Shown: positions 1 through 7,446, numbered from the stretch's first letter. The stretch is DNA of 14,819 nucleotides from JAIVGV01 sp035295985 (GCA_035295985.1 DATHBT010000349.1:1-14819); one strand, 5' to 3'. Notes: generated by a model not told the origin, from the letters alone. Translations and numbers: made by a program.

Positions 1-65
1 GCCGCGGCCTGCGCCGCCTGTTTAGAAGAGTTTCCTCTCACTTGAAATTCTCCAAGGTGCAAGCG

Positions 66-1391
66 ATGAAGTCCTTCAAGGTTTTAGCCTTCGCGCTGCT
101 GTGCGCCGGCGGCACCGCGCGCGCCCAGGAGCGCCCGCAGGCTTTCACGGGCGCGACCGTCATCACGGTCGCCAGCCCCACGATCACCGACGGCGTGCTC
201 GTCGTCCACCGCGGCAAGATCGTCGCCGTCGGCCCGCGCGCGAGCGTGCGCGTCCCCGCAGACGCGCAGACAATCGACGCGGCCGGCAAGTTCATCATGC
301 CGGGCCTTGTGGACTCGCACAGCCACGTCGGCGGCGGCGCGGGGGCGGATGCGAGCGCGCCGATCCAGCCCGACGTGCGGCTGCTCGACGCCGTCAACGT
401 CCGCGACGCGAGCCTCAAGCGGGCGCGCGCCGGCGGCATCACGACGGCCAACGTCATGCCCGGCTCCGGCCACCTCCTGAGCGGCCAGACGCTCTACCTC
501 AAGCTCAGGGACGGGCGCACCATCGAGGATTTGCTGATTCGCGACGCGCGAGGGCAGATGCTCTACGGCATCAAGATGGCGAACGGCACGAACCCACTGC
601 GGTCGGGTGCGACGGCCGGGCCGTTCTCCGGCACGCGCGGCAAGAGCGCCGCGCTCGCGCGCGAGCAGTTCGTCCGCGCGCAGGACTACCGCGAGAAGGT
701 GCGGCGCGCGGGCAACGACCGCTCGAAGCTGCCGCCGCGCGACCTCGCCCTCGAACAGCTCGCCGACGTGCTCGACCGCAAGCTCGTCGTCCACTTCCAC
801 ACGCACCGCCACGACGACATCGTGACCGTGCTGCGGCTGCAAAAGGAGTTCGGCTTCCGCGTCGTCCTGCACCACGTCTCCGAGGGCTACAAGGTGGCCG
901 AGGAGATCGCGCGCGCCGGCGTCGGCTCCTCGATCATCGTCCTCGACAGCCCCGGCGGTAAGTTGGAGACGGCCGACTACTCGGTCGAGACCGCCCCGGC
1001 CATGGAGCGCGCCGGCGCTCTCTTCGGCTTCCACACCGACGACTACATCACCGACTCGCGCCTCTTCCTCCGCTCGGCGGGGATGGCCGTCCGCTACGGC
1101 CTCGCGCGCGACCGCGCGCTCTACGCGATGACGATGGCGAACGCGCGCCTGCTCGATCTGCAAGACCGCGTCGGCACGCTCGAACGCGGCAAGGACGCCG
1201 ACTTCATCGTCCTGTCGGGCGACCCGCTGAGCGTTTACACGCACGTGCTTGAGACCTATGTCGAAGGCGTGCGCGTCTTCAACCGCGCCGACCCGCGGGA
1301 TCGGCTCTACGCCACGGGCGGCTACGGCGCGGGCCGCGATCAGCACGTCCACTTCGACTGCTACGGCCACAGGGGCGGGGGGAATCACTGA
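66..1391 (+). CDS. Secreted imidazolonepropionase-like amidohydrolase
   Basis: Metal-dependent hydrolase of the amidohydrolase superfamily, probably periplasmic; relatives include imidazolonepropionase-like enzymes and Xaa-Arg dipeptidases, and the substrate cannot be told. The 441-residue protein opens with a signal peptide (basic MKSFK, hydrophobic stretch, likely cleavage near ARAQ). The metal site is visible: HSH at 85-87 after GLVD, a His cluster at 243-249, the His pair 269-270 and the Asp pair 325-326 in FHTDD. The lysine of the GIKMANGTNP segment is also where the family expects it. A C-terminal GxDADFIVLSGDP-like segment marks the returning beta-sandwich. ATG at 66 is preferred over the in-frame TTG at 42 because AAGGTG lies six bases upstream and the signal peptide then starts cleanly. 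The next gene starts 2 nt after the stop, so the two are co-transcribed. Confidence 0.88.
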   Translation: MKSFKVLAFALLCAGGTARAQERPQAFTGATVITVASPTITDGVLVVHRGKIVAVGPRASVRVPADAQTIDAAGKFIMPGLVDSHSHVGGGAGADASAPIQPDVRLLDAVNVRDASLKRARAGGITTANVMPGSGHLLSGQTLYLKLRDGRTIEDLLIRDARGQMLYGIKMANGTNPLRSGATAGPFSGTRGKSAALAREQFVRAQDYREKVRRAGNDRSKLPPRDLALEQLADVLDRKLVVHFHTHRHDDIVTVLRLQKEFGFRVVLHHVSEGYKVAEEIARAGVGSSIIVLDSPGGKLETADYSVETAPAMERAGALFGFHTDDYITDSRLFLRSAGMAVRYGLARDRALYAMTMANARLLDLQDRVGTLERGKDADFIVLSGDPLSVYTHVLETYVEGVRVFNRADPRDRLYATGGYGAGRDQHVHFDCYGHRGGGNH

Positions 1392-1393
1392 AC

Positions 1394-2863
1394 ATGAAGG
1401 CACAACTCGCAAGCACACTCCTTCTCGCAGCCCTGCTCTGCGGCACAGCGCCCGCGCAGACCACGTCGCAGACGCAAACACAAGCGCGAACGCGTGAGCA
1501 GCAGCAGCAGCAGATCCAACAGCGGGGGGGACGGCAGCAGGCCCAGGAGCCTCTCGCCGTCCGGGGCGAGACCGTGTACACGATGACGGGGCAGCCGATC
1601 CGAGACGGCGTCGTGCTCGTCCGCGGCGGCAGGATCGAGCGCGTCGGCCCGGCCGCGGGCGTGCAGATACCGGCCGGCTACCGCACCCTCTCGGCGCGCG
1701 TCGTCACGCCCGGCCTCGTCGACGCGCACACGGTCGTCGGCCTCGCAGGCTACCTCAACCAGCCGCACGATCAGGATCAGGTCGAGCGCTCGGCCGCGAT
1801 GCAGCCCGAGCTGCGCGCCATAGACGCCTACAACCCGCGCGAAGAACTGGTCTCGTGGCTGCGCCGCCACGGCGTCACGACCATCCACACGGGCCACGGC
1901 CCCGGCGCGCTCATCTCCGGCGGCACGATGATCGCCAAGACCTGGGGCGACACGGCCGACGAGGCCGTCGTCGTGCCCGACGCGATGATCGCCGTCACGC
2001 TCGGCCCCGACGCCTACGCCGCCGCGGGGCGTGCGCCCGGCACGCGCGCGAAAGAGATCGCGCTGCTGCGGCAGGAGCTGATCCGCGCGCAGGAGGCGGT
2101 CGCCAAAGGCGGGCGCGCGGAGGGCGCGACGACGCGGCCCGGCGACACGGCGGGCGGCCCCGACCCGGCCGCCGTCCCGCGCCAGCCGAACGAGCAGGTG
2201 GGCGCGCGCGGGACGACCGACACGACCACGCCCGTGGGCCGGCCGGCCGAATCCGGCGGCGGGCAGGGCGGCGCGCAAGCGGGCGGCGGCGACTCGACGG
2301 CACGCGACCTGCGCCGCGAGGCGTTGATGCGCGTCGTCCGGCGCGAGACGCCGCTGCTCGTCACGGCCCACCGCGCGCAGGACATCGTCTCTGCCCTGCG
2401 CCTTGCGCGCGAGTTCAACATCCGCGTCGTGCTCGACGGCGCGGCCGAGGGCTACCTCGTGGCCGACGAGATAAGGCGGGCGGGCGTCCCCGTCATCGTC
2501 CACCCGACGATGTACCGCGCGGCGGGCGAGGCGGAGAACCTGAGCATGGAAACTCCGGCAACCCTGCGCCGCGCCGGCATCACGGTCGCGCTCCAGTCCG
2601 GCTTCGAGAACTACGTGCCCAAGACGAGGGTCGTGCTCTTCGAGGCCGCGGTCGCTGCGGCCAACGGGTTGCGCCCCGAAGAGGCGCTGGCCCTGGTGAC
2701 TTCCGACGCGGCGCGGCTGCTCGGCATCTCCGACCGCGTCGGCTCTCTGGAGGCGGGCAAGGACGCCGATCTCGCCCTCTTCGACGGCGACCCCTTCGAG
2801 TACATGACCCGCGTGACGGGCGTCGTCATAAACGGTCGGGTCGTGAGTGAAGAGGCCCGGTAG
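1394..2863 (+). CDS. Secreted amidohydrolase-fold paralogue, metal site degenerate
   Basis: Second member of the tandem, 489 residues, with its own signal peptide (MKAQLASTLLLAALLCG, cleavage near APAQ). The fold matches the upstream gene: GLVDAH at 107-112, the AHRAQDIV segment near 325-332, AEGYLVADEI, and the closing GSLEAGKDADLALFDGDPF. The catalytic residues do not match. The HxH is His112-Thr-Val114, the His pair becomes Asp348-Gly349, the Asp pair becomes Glu405-Asn406, and the lysine segment is replaced by VTLGPDAY. It therefore probably binds no binuclear metal centre and may act as a partner or binding protein for the first enzyme (inference). Residues 22-50 are Gln/Arg-rich and encoded partly by CAG repeats plus a G7 run. 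Residues 239-305 form a Gly/Pro/Thr-rich insertion absent from the neighbour. Confidence 0.85.
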   Translation: MKAQLASTLLLAALLCGTAPAQTTSQTQTQARTREQQQQQIQQRGGRQQAQEPLAVRGETVYTMTGQPIRDGVVLVRGGRIERVGPAAGVQIPAGYRTLSARVVTPGLVDAHTVVGLAGYLNQPHDQDQVERSAAMQPELRAIDAYNPREELVSWLRRHGVTTIHTGHGPGALISGGTMIAKTWGDTADEAVVVPDAMIAVTLGPDAYAAAGRAPGTRAKEIALLRQELIRAQEAVAKGGRAEGATTRPGDTAGGPDPAAVPRQPNEQVGARGTTDTTTPVGRPAESGGGQGGAQAGGGDSTARDLRREALMRVVRRETPLLVTAHRAQDIVSALRLAREFNIRVVLDGAAEGYLVADEIRRAGVPVIVHPTMYRAAGEAENLSMETPATLRRAGITVALQSGFENYVPKTRVVLFEAAVAAANGLRPEEALALVTSDAARLLGISDRVGSLEAGKDADLALFDGDPFEYMTRVTGVVINGRVVSEEAR

Positions 2864-2875
2864 CCCTGCGCTACT

Positions 2876-2893
2876 CCTGCCTGTTGGGGCAGG
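2876..2893 (+). terminator. Short hairpin after the amidohydrolase operon
   Basis: CCTGCC and GGCAGG form a perfect six-base-pair stem around a six-base loop, 13 bases after the stop codon of the second amidohydrolase. No T-run follows, so a role in termination is only suggested by position. The rest of the 124-base gap shows no other clear signal. Confidence 0.3.
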
Positions 2894-2987
2894 CGTTAAC
2901 CCGAGGGGGCGCCCCGCCGCACGTCTCCGCGTTTTCAGGCCGTGCGACGCCTCTCAGCCCCGGCCAAATTTGATAGCGTAGGCCCCG

Positions 2988-4352
2988 ATGACGGCGCGTC
3001 GCTGGCAACAGGTTGAGGTGATCGTGCAATCCGCGCTCGACATCGAGTCGGGCGCGGAGCGCGACCGCTTCGTCTCGGACGCTTGCGCGGGCGACGACGA
3101 GCTGCGGCGCGAGGTCAAAAGGCTGATCTCCGCCGCCGCGGTGGCCGACAGTTTCATCGAGTCGCCGGCCTGGGAGGCGGGCGGCCTGCCCAACCCGGCC
3201 GCCGAGACGAGAATCCGTGATCCGCTGGACGGGCAGCTCGAAGGCGGCGCCGGCCCGCCCGAACCGGCCGACTATTCACCGCCGCCTGTAGTTGAAAGAG
3301 GCGTCGGCAGCCCTTCGCGACCACTCGCGCGACAACGGTTGGGGGGCATGCGCCCCGGGGCAGGCTATTTCGGCAACATCGGCTGGTGCGACGGAGCATT
3401 TCTAGTGACAGGTTGGATGCTAGCTCCCTCCCCCATGCAGTTCAGCTCTTTCGCCCTTTATCTGAACGGGCGTCTCGCCAGGGAAACTAAGCCCAAGGCT
3501 GTCTCCTGGTCTAAGCCCAAGACCTTGCCGCCGGGCGTTCCCTGGCGCTTTGAATTCCGGCTGCATCAAGCTGCGGCAGAGGAGATCGCGAACTTCAGCC
3601 GGATAGAGGTCTTGGCCTGCGCCGCCGAGCAGCCGGCCCTGAAGATGGCGACCCGCTTCCGCCACGACCTGAGCACTAATGTGCCCACCCCGCCGGAAGA
3701 ACTCATGTTTCGCGTGACCGGCAACAAGGATGGGAGACAGGTTAAAGAGGCAGGCCTCAGATGCGCGAGCGAATTTCTGGATGCGCTTAGCCACTACCGC
3801 GCGCCGGGTTCGCTGCGCCGGCTGCTCGATTGGGGCTGCGGCTGCGGGCGTGTCACAGTGCATTTGATGGATATTCTATCCCGGTACGAAGGGCTTGAAG
3901 TCTGTGGCTGCGACATCGATCCGGAGGCTATCGCCTGGGGCAACGAGCATGTACGTCCGGGCCATTTTTCCGCCATCGCCCCGCTCCCCCCGACCATGTG
4001 GCGCGAGGCAAACTTCGATGCGGTCGTTTCCTGCTCAGTCTTTACGCATTTGACGCGGGCAGCGCAGAGCGCCTGGCTGGAGGAGATGAGACGTATCATC
4101 GCGCCGGGCGGGCTTTTTCTCGCGTCGGTCAACTCCCGCTTCCCCGATGCCCGCATCCCCGCAGAAGGAATCTCCGACGACCGCCTAGACTCCATGCTGG
4201 ACGGGATCGCGCCGCCGGGTTATTACCGCGGCACTTTCCAGACGCGGGAATACACCGTGCGCCGGTGGTCTCAGTATTTCAATATCCTTGACTATATCGA
4301 ACACGGTCTGGAAGGCGCGCAAGACCTGGTGGTGATGCGCCGGCCCGAATAA
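2988..4352 (+). CDS. Kinase-head / SAM-methyltransferase chimera
   Basis: One uninterrupted 454-codon frame joins two unrelated parts. Residues 1 to about 62 (MTARRWQQVEVIVQSAL, then ACAGDDELRREVKRLI and SFIESPAWEAGG) match the N-terminal head that precedes the catalytic domain in many acidobacterial Ser/Thr kinases; no kinase domain follows. Residues about 63-120 look like junk or linker. From about 121 comes a beta-rich segment (GWCDGAFLVTGWML, LYLNGR), then a class I SAM-dependent methyltransferase. Motif I is LLDWGCGCGR at 279-288, the acidic ribose-binding CDID at 308-311, and NFDAVVSCSVFTHL at 342-355. Substrate unknown; the family is common in glycan and lipid modification clusters. 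Met121 (ATG at 3348) may be the original start, since the G-run just before it could serve as a poor Shine-Dalgarno. The next gene follows by 13 nt. Confidence 0.75.
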   Translation: MTARRWQQVEVIVQSALDIESGAERDRFVSDACAGDDELRREVKRLISAAAVADSFIESPAWEAGGLPNPAAETRIRDPLDGQLEGGAGPPEPADYSPPPVVERGVGSPSRPLARQRLGGMRPGAGYFGNIGWCDGAFLVTGWMLAPSPMQFSSFALYLNGRLARETKPKAVSWSKPKTLPPGVPWRFEFRLHQAAAEEIANFSRIEVLACAAEQPALKMATRFRHDLSTNVPTPPEELMFRVTGNKDGRQVKEAGLRCASEFLDALSHYRAPGSLRRLLDWGCGCGRVTVHLMDILSRYEGLEVCGCDIDPEAIAWGNEHVRPGHFSAIAPLPPTMWREANFDAVVSCSVFTHLTRAAQSAWLEEMRRIIAPGGLFLASVNSRFPDARIPAEGISDDRLDSMLDGIAPPGYYRGTFQTREYTVRRWSQYFNILDYIEHGLEGAQDLVVMRRPE

Positions 4353-4365
4353 GGAAGAAGGCAGG

Positions 4366-5277
4366 ATGAGAAAGTTTCTAAAGGGCTTTGCCAGGCAGGC
4401 CCCTGCCCCGGTAGCTGAGAAGGCGCTTGCCCCGGAGTCCGCCCCTGCGGCGACCCCCTTCCCCCCGGGCCATTTCTATTCACCTATCCCTTCGATCGAG
4501 GAGGTGGAAAGGGATGCGGAGAGAATCTTCAAGATACCCGGGTCGCTGCCGGGTATTGATTTGAACGAGGCGGGCCAGCTAGAGCTGTTGGCGGCGCTCG
4601 AACAGTTTTACCCGGAGATGCCCTTCCCCGTTGAGAAGGCCACGGGGCTGCGCTACTACTTTGAAAATCCGAACTACGGCTATTCGGATGCTATCTGCCT
4701 GTACGCGATGATTAGGCACTTGCGGCCCCGTAAGATCATCGAAGTCGGTTCGGGCTTCTCGTCGTGCGCGATGCTGGATACGAACGAACTCTTTTGCGCC
4801 AACGAGATTAAGTGCCTCTTCATCGATCCCAACCCGCACCTCTTACTGTCTCTAATCAAGGAGACGGACAGGGAGAGGATCGGGATCATCCCGGCCAGGC
4901 TGCAGGACGTGGGACTCGGGGTATTTTCGTCCCTGAGCGCGAACGACATTCTCTTCATAGACTCGACGCACGTCAGCAAAGTCGGGAGCGATGTCAATCA
5001 TATTGTCTTTGAAATCCTGCCCCGCCTCCCGCCCGGCGTCTTTATTCATTTTCATGACATCTTCTACCCGTTCGAATACGGGCAGAGCTGGATCTGCAAA
5101 CTAGGATTGGCGTGGAACGAATGCTATATTCTGCGCGCCTTCCTGCAGTATAACGACGCCTTTCAAATCGCCCTCTTTAATACCTATCTGGCGCATTTCT
5201 ATGAAGAGCGGTTCCGGGCAGCGATGCCCCTGTGCCTGCGTAACAGGGGCGGCAGCCTGTGGCTCAGAAAACTGTAG
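4366..5277 (+). CDS. Class I SAM-dependent methyltransferase
   Basis: Predicted cytoplasmic methyltransferase of 303 residues; the acceptor is unknown. The SAM-binding glycine motif is EVGSGFSS at 126-133, the acidic residue of motif II is Asp154 in FIDPNPH, a third core strand is seen in NDILFIDSTHVSK, and HFHDIFYPFEYG at 228-239 is a His/Asp-bearing segment typical of the Methyltransf_24-type enzymes found in polysaccharide and macrolide O-methylation clusters. About 45 N-terminal residues are Pro/Ala-rich and probably disordered. The start is supported by GAAGGCAGG directly upstream of ATG. It lies 13 nt after the chimera gene and 29 nt before the next methyltransferase, so the three form one operon. 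GC looks lower than in the amidohydrolase operon. Confidence 0.82.
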   Translation: MRKFLKGFARQAPAPVAEKALAPESAPAATPFPPGHFYSPIPSIEEVERDAERIFKIPGSLPGIDLNEAGQLELLAALEQFYPEMPFPVEKATGLRYYFENPNYGYSDAICLYAMIRHLRPRKIIEVGSGFSSCAMLDTNELFCANEIKCLFIDPNPHLLLSLIKETDRERIGIIPARLQDVGLGVFSSLSANDILFIDSTHVSKVGSDVNHIVFEILPRLPPGVFIHFHDIFYPFEYGQSWICKLGLAWNECYILRAFLQYNDAFQIALFNTYLAHFYEERFRAAMPLCLRNRGGSLWLRKL

Positions 5278-5306
5278 GGGGCGACTCTCGTAGGGCGAAG
5301 GGGTTT

Positions 5307-6161
5307 ATGCAACTGTCTGATGAAGAGTTAAGACGCAGGATGGCCGCGCAGCAGTGGACGGCGCATAACTTGCGTTTCACGCCCGCCGTGACCTCCTTGC
5401 CGGGCCGGCCGGACTTCATGGAGACAGACCTGCGACTGCGCGCCATCTTACGCGCACTCTCTTTCGTTTACCGCGGCCGGCTGGCGGGGCTGCGCGCGGC
5501 CGACCTCGGCTGCTTAGAGGGCGGGTACGCGCTGGCTCTGGCCCAACGGGGCGTGGACGTGGTGGGGGTAGAAGCGCGCGAGAAAAACTTTGAGAAGCTC
5601 AGGCTGGTTAAGGAACATTTCGCGCTGCCGAATCTCGCCTTTCGGCGCGATGACGTTAAGAACTTCACGGGCGAAAACTATGGCACTTTCAATGTCGTCC
5701 TGGCGCTCGGTATTCTGTACCACCTGGATAATCCGGTCGCCTGGCTGCGCCAACTCGCAGAGGCCACCGAGGAGGTACTGGTCGTCGAGTCACATTTTGC
5801 TCCGCCGGACGAGTCCTCGCTTGCGCGCCTTGACCCCAGCCTTAAGTATCTCGGCCCGATAGAACAGATAGCAGATAAAGGGACTGTTTATACCGGCAGG
5901 TGGTTTTTCGAGTATGGGCCTGAGGCGGATCGCGAAAGCCAGCTCTGGGCCTCTTACTCTAACAGAAGCTCTTTCTGGTTGACGAAGGAGTCGCTGCTCA
6001 AGGCCGTCGTCAGGGCAGGCTTCGACCTGGTGCTTGAGCAACACGACTACTCCGTTGATTCATACGAGTTGCTGCATACCACCCGTGCGCGCGGCATGTA
6101 TCTTGCGCTCAAAACCGGCCCGACTAAGCGGACGGGATCAGGGGCGCGCACCGCGCGCTAG
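5307..6161 (+). CDS. Class I SAM-dependent methyltransferase
   Basis: Third methyltransferase of the operon, 284 residues from the preferred start. The Rossmann core shows DLGCLEGGY at 66-74 (motif I), the acidic strand end VVGVEAREKN, RRDDVKNF (motif III region) and LGILYHLDNP at 134-143, a signature of small-molecule and sugar methyltransferases. The C-terminal half contains a Trp/Tyr-rich stretch (GRWFFEYG, SFWLTKESLL), as in enzymes acting on glycans or lipids; the substrate is unknown. ATG at 5307 is chosen because GAAGGGG lies just upstream; the in-frame GTG at 5259 would overlap the previous gene and lacks a ribosome site. The last codons are GC-rich and form part of a hairpin. Confidence 0.8.
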   Translation: MQLSDEELRRRMAAQQWTAHNLRFTPAVTSLPGRPDFMETDLRLRAILRALSFVYRGRLAGLRAADLGCLEGGYALALAQRGVDVVGVEAREKNFEKLRLVKEHFALPNLAFRRDDVKNFTGENYGTFNVVLALGILYHLDNPVAWLRQLAEATEEVLVVESHFAPPDESSLARLDPSLKYLGPIEQIADKGTVYTGRWFFEYGPEADRESQLWASYSNRSSFWLTKESLLKAVVRAGFDLVLEQHDYSVDSYELLHTTRARGMYLALKTGPTKRTGSGARTAR

Positions 6162-6170
6162 TGAGCGCGC
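6153..6170 (+). terminator. GC-rich hairpin over the stop codon
   Basis: GCGCGCT, loop AGTG, AGCGCGC: a perfect seven-base-pair stem with a four-base loop that includes the TAG stop of the last methyltransferase gene. Only TT follows, so it is not a textbook intrinsic terminator, but it sits exactly at the end of the operon. Confidence 0.45.
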
Positions 6171-6208
6171 TTACCGCGCCGGCCGTCTCGTCCATGGGCG
6201 GTAGGTTT

Positions 6209-6372
6209 CTATGAAAGAGGCGGCGGGGAGTACAGGCGGTCGAACTCTTCTTTGACGGCCCGGTAGTACTCGCAGGCTAATCCCTCCTGCCCCGGCCGGT
6301 CGAGTAGACGGATGTCGCCGCGGGCGTAGTCGATGATCCGCGCCTCTTTGAGGCGCTCGGTCGCCGCGCGCC
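6209..6372 (-). pseudogene. Crp/Fnr-like C-terminal remnant
   Basis: Reading the minus strand from 6372 to a TAG at 6209-6211 gives about 53 residues that follow the C-terminus of the intact Crp-like genes: ERLKEARIIDYARG, DIRLLDRPGQE, CEYYRAVKEEFDRL. The 12458-13171 gene has GRLQEQGLISYVRG, RIRILDRPGLE, CECYGVVKDEYDRL at the same spacing. The cNMP-binding domain and the first part of the HTH are missing. The fragment follows a TAA that ends a receiver remnant in the same frame, so a deletion probably joined the two. No start codon is available; it is taken as dead. Confidence 0.7.
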
Positions 6373-6373
6373 A

Positions 6374-6589
6374 TTACGCGCTCAGAACACATGCGTTAAG
6401 ACGTTCCAGTTGTTTGAAATCGACGGGCTTCTCCACGCACTCGACTCACCCCGCGTCCGCCGCGCGCCGGCGCCACGCGGGGTCCGAGCAGTGGGCCGTG
6501 ACGGCGATGATCGGCATTCCCGAGGTCTCCGGCTGAGCGCGCAGGAACTTGGCGGCCTCGATCCCGTCCATCACCGGCATGCTCAGTTG
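6374..6589 (-). pseudogene. Response-regulator receiver remnant with nonsense codon
   Basis: The minus strand from 6589 encodes the second half of a receiver domain: LSMPVMDGIEAAKFL, then MPIIAVTAH (beta-4 with Thr), then AADAG, a TGA at 6446-6448, VECVEKPVDFKQLERL with the conserved Lys-Pro, and a TAA at 6374-6376. In living receivers the codon at the TGA is Cys or a similar residue (AGCDE...), so this is a point nonsense mutation. The first half, with the acidic pair and phosphoacceptor Asp, is not recognisable upstream. It precedes a Crp remnant just as the intact receiver gene at 11856-12266 precedes the Crp-like gene at 11006-11716. Confidence 0.7.
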
Positions 6590-6689
6590 GGGGCGTGACG
6601 TAATACGCCCGTGTGTACCTCACGCCCGCCGACCAGGCGGGCATACGCGCAGTTGGCGCGGGGCCGGACCCCGCCGATTTCTCGCGCGC

Positions 6690-6718
6690 TTGATTCGCGC
6701 GGTTTCGGACACTAGAAT
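6690..6718 (+). promoter_or_regulatory. Sigma-70-like promoter for receiver gene
   Basis: TTGATT (6690-6695), 17-base spacer, TAGAAT (6713-6718). Expected transcription start is near 6725, giving a leader of about 55 bases to the GTG at 6780. Good match by eye on both boxes and spacing. Confidence 0.55.
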
Positions 6719-6779
6719 CCTCCCCATCCCCTGCCCGCCCCCGTAATTTATTTTGCTCTCATACCTCCGAGGAGTATCT

Positions 6780-7169
6780 GTGTCTTCAACGTCAGGCAGG
6801 AAGCGGACCGTGATGGTCGTGGACGACTCGGACGACGTGCGCGAACTCGCGGCGCTGCAACTGAAGCTCGCAGGGTACGAGGTCGTGGAGGCGAGGGACG
6901 GGCTGGAGGCCGTCGAACTCGCCAAGGAGAGGTGCCCCGCCCTGATCTTCATGGACATCCAGATGCCGGTGATGGACGGCCTGACGGCCACGCGGATGAT
7001 CCGCGGCGTCCGCGAGTTGTGCGCGGTGACGATCATCGCGTTCTCGGCCTTCGGCAGCGGCGGCAACCGCCAGAAGGCGATAGAGGCGGGCTGCGACGAG
7101 TTCGTCAGCAAGGTCGTCGGCGTCAACGAACTCTCGGCCATCATCGAGCGTTTCCTGCCGACGGCCTGA
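6780..7169 (+). CDS. Single-domain response regulator (CheY-like)
   Basis: Stand-alone receiver of 129 residues with no output domain, so it probably acts by protein contact or as a phosphorelay intermediate. Visible features are the acidic pair Asp15-Asp16 in MVVDDSDD, phosphoacceptor Asp59 in FMDIQMPVMDG, Ser in the usual Thr/Ser switch position (IIAFSAFGS), and Lys111 in FVSKVVG, where Val replaces the usual Pro. All residues needed for phosphorylation are present. GTG at 6780 is chosen because GAGGAG lies about seven bases upstream; the upstream TTG at 6753 has no such site. The hybrid kinase at 8152 is the nearest possible partner. A sigma-70-like promoter lies at 6690-6718. Confidence 0.85.
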   Translation: MSSTSGRKRTVMVVDDSDDVRELAALQLKLAGYEVVEARDGLEAVELAKERCPALIFMDIQMPVMDGLTATRMIRGVRELCAVTIIAFSAFGSGGNRQKAIEAGCDEFVSKVVGVNELSAIIERFLPTA

Positions 7170-7216
7170 GTCCGCCCTCTGTCGCCTACCGCGCGGGCGG
7201 GCGCGGCGGGTCGTGC

Positions 7217-7222
7217 TATACT
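7217..7222 (+). promoter_or_regulatory. Candidate -10 box (TATACT)
   Basis: TATACT in GTGCTATACT is a strong -10 match, but no recognisable -35 lies 16-18 bases upstream. If used, transcription would start near 7229 and give a leader of about 218 bases that carries the structured element at 7341-7421 before the truncated receiver gene at 7447. Confidence 0.4.
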
Positions 7223-7340
7223 CCCCTGCTTACTCCTCTTTCCAGCAGAGTATCCCGCGACCTAGCGACAGGACGGTAACGGCCCGGGAAAGTCTTTCCT
7301 GTTCCTACCTCGCCTCTTCTGACCGAGTAAAGCGCCACGC

Positions 7341-7421
7341 AGGGACGAACAGCACACAGGTAGCCGGTTACGGCGCGTAACGGGAGCCGCGCGGCTTCCG
7401 CCTCGGCTACCGGAAGTCCCT
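7341..7421 (+). ncRNA. Candidate structured leader RNA (nested helices, three-way junction)
   Basis: Four helices nest without conflict. P1 is AGGGAC 7341-7346 with GTCCCT 7416-7421. P2 is GGTAGCCG 7359-7366 with CGGCTACC 7404-7411. P3 is GTTACG 7367-7372 with CGTAAC 7376-7381 (3-base loop). P4 is GGGAGCC 7382-7388 with GGCTTCC 7393-7399 (one G-T wobble, loop GCGC). P2, P3 and P4 abut to form a three-way junction with only GCCT (7400-7403) unpaired; an asymmetric internal loop (12 and 4 bases) separates P1 from P2. A further stem, ACAGGA 7268-7273 with TCCTGT 7297-7302, lies upstream. It sits between a candidate -10 at 7217 and the gene at 7447. I cannot assign it to a known riboswitch class. 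Confidence 0.45.
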
Positions 7422-7446
7422 CACGGCGGGAGGTCGGGAGACGACG

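Noticed and set aside
1..25. Tail of an upstream gene ending at TAG 23-25
   Set aside because: Only seven codons (Pro/Arg/Ala) are available, too few to support.
84..1481. Long open frame on the minus strand across the first amidohydrolase
   Set aside because: Antisense shadow of a GC-rich gene; Arg/Ala/Asp/Val-rich, no domain, while the plus strand carries clear catalytic motifs.
1385..2503. Long minus-strand frame across the second amidohydrolase
   Set aside because: Same antisense effect of high GC; no recognisable family or ribosome site.
7347..7359. Another copy of the shared palindrome (GCACACA at 7351)
   Set aside because: Only one half-site matches; the other arm reads GGGACGA, so it is not counted.
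7260..7421. c-di-GMP (GEMM-I) riboswitch
   Set aside because: GGGACGAA and GGTAGCCGGTTAC recall pieces of the GEMM-I consensus, but the 5' half and the expected pairing are absent; the observed nested fold is different.
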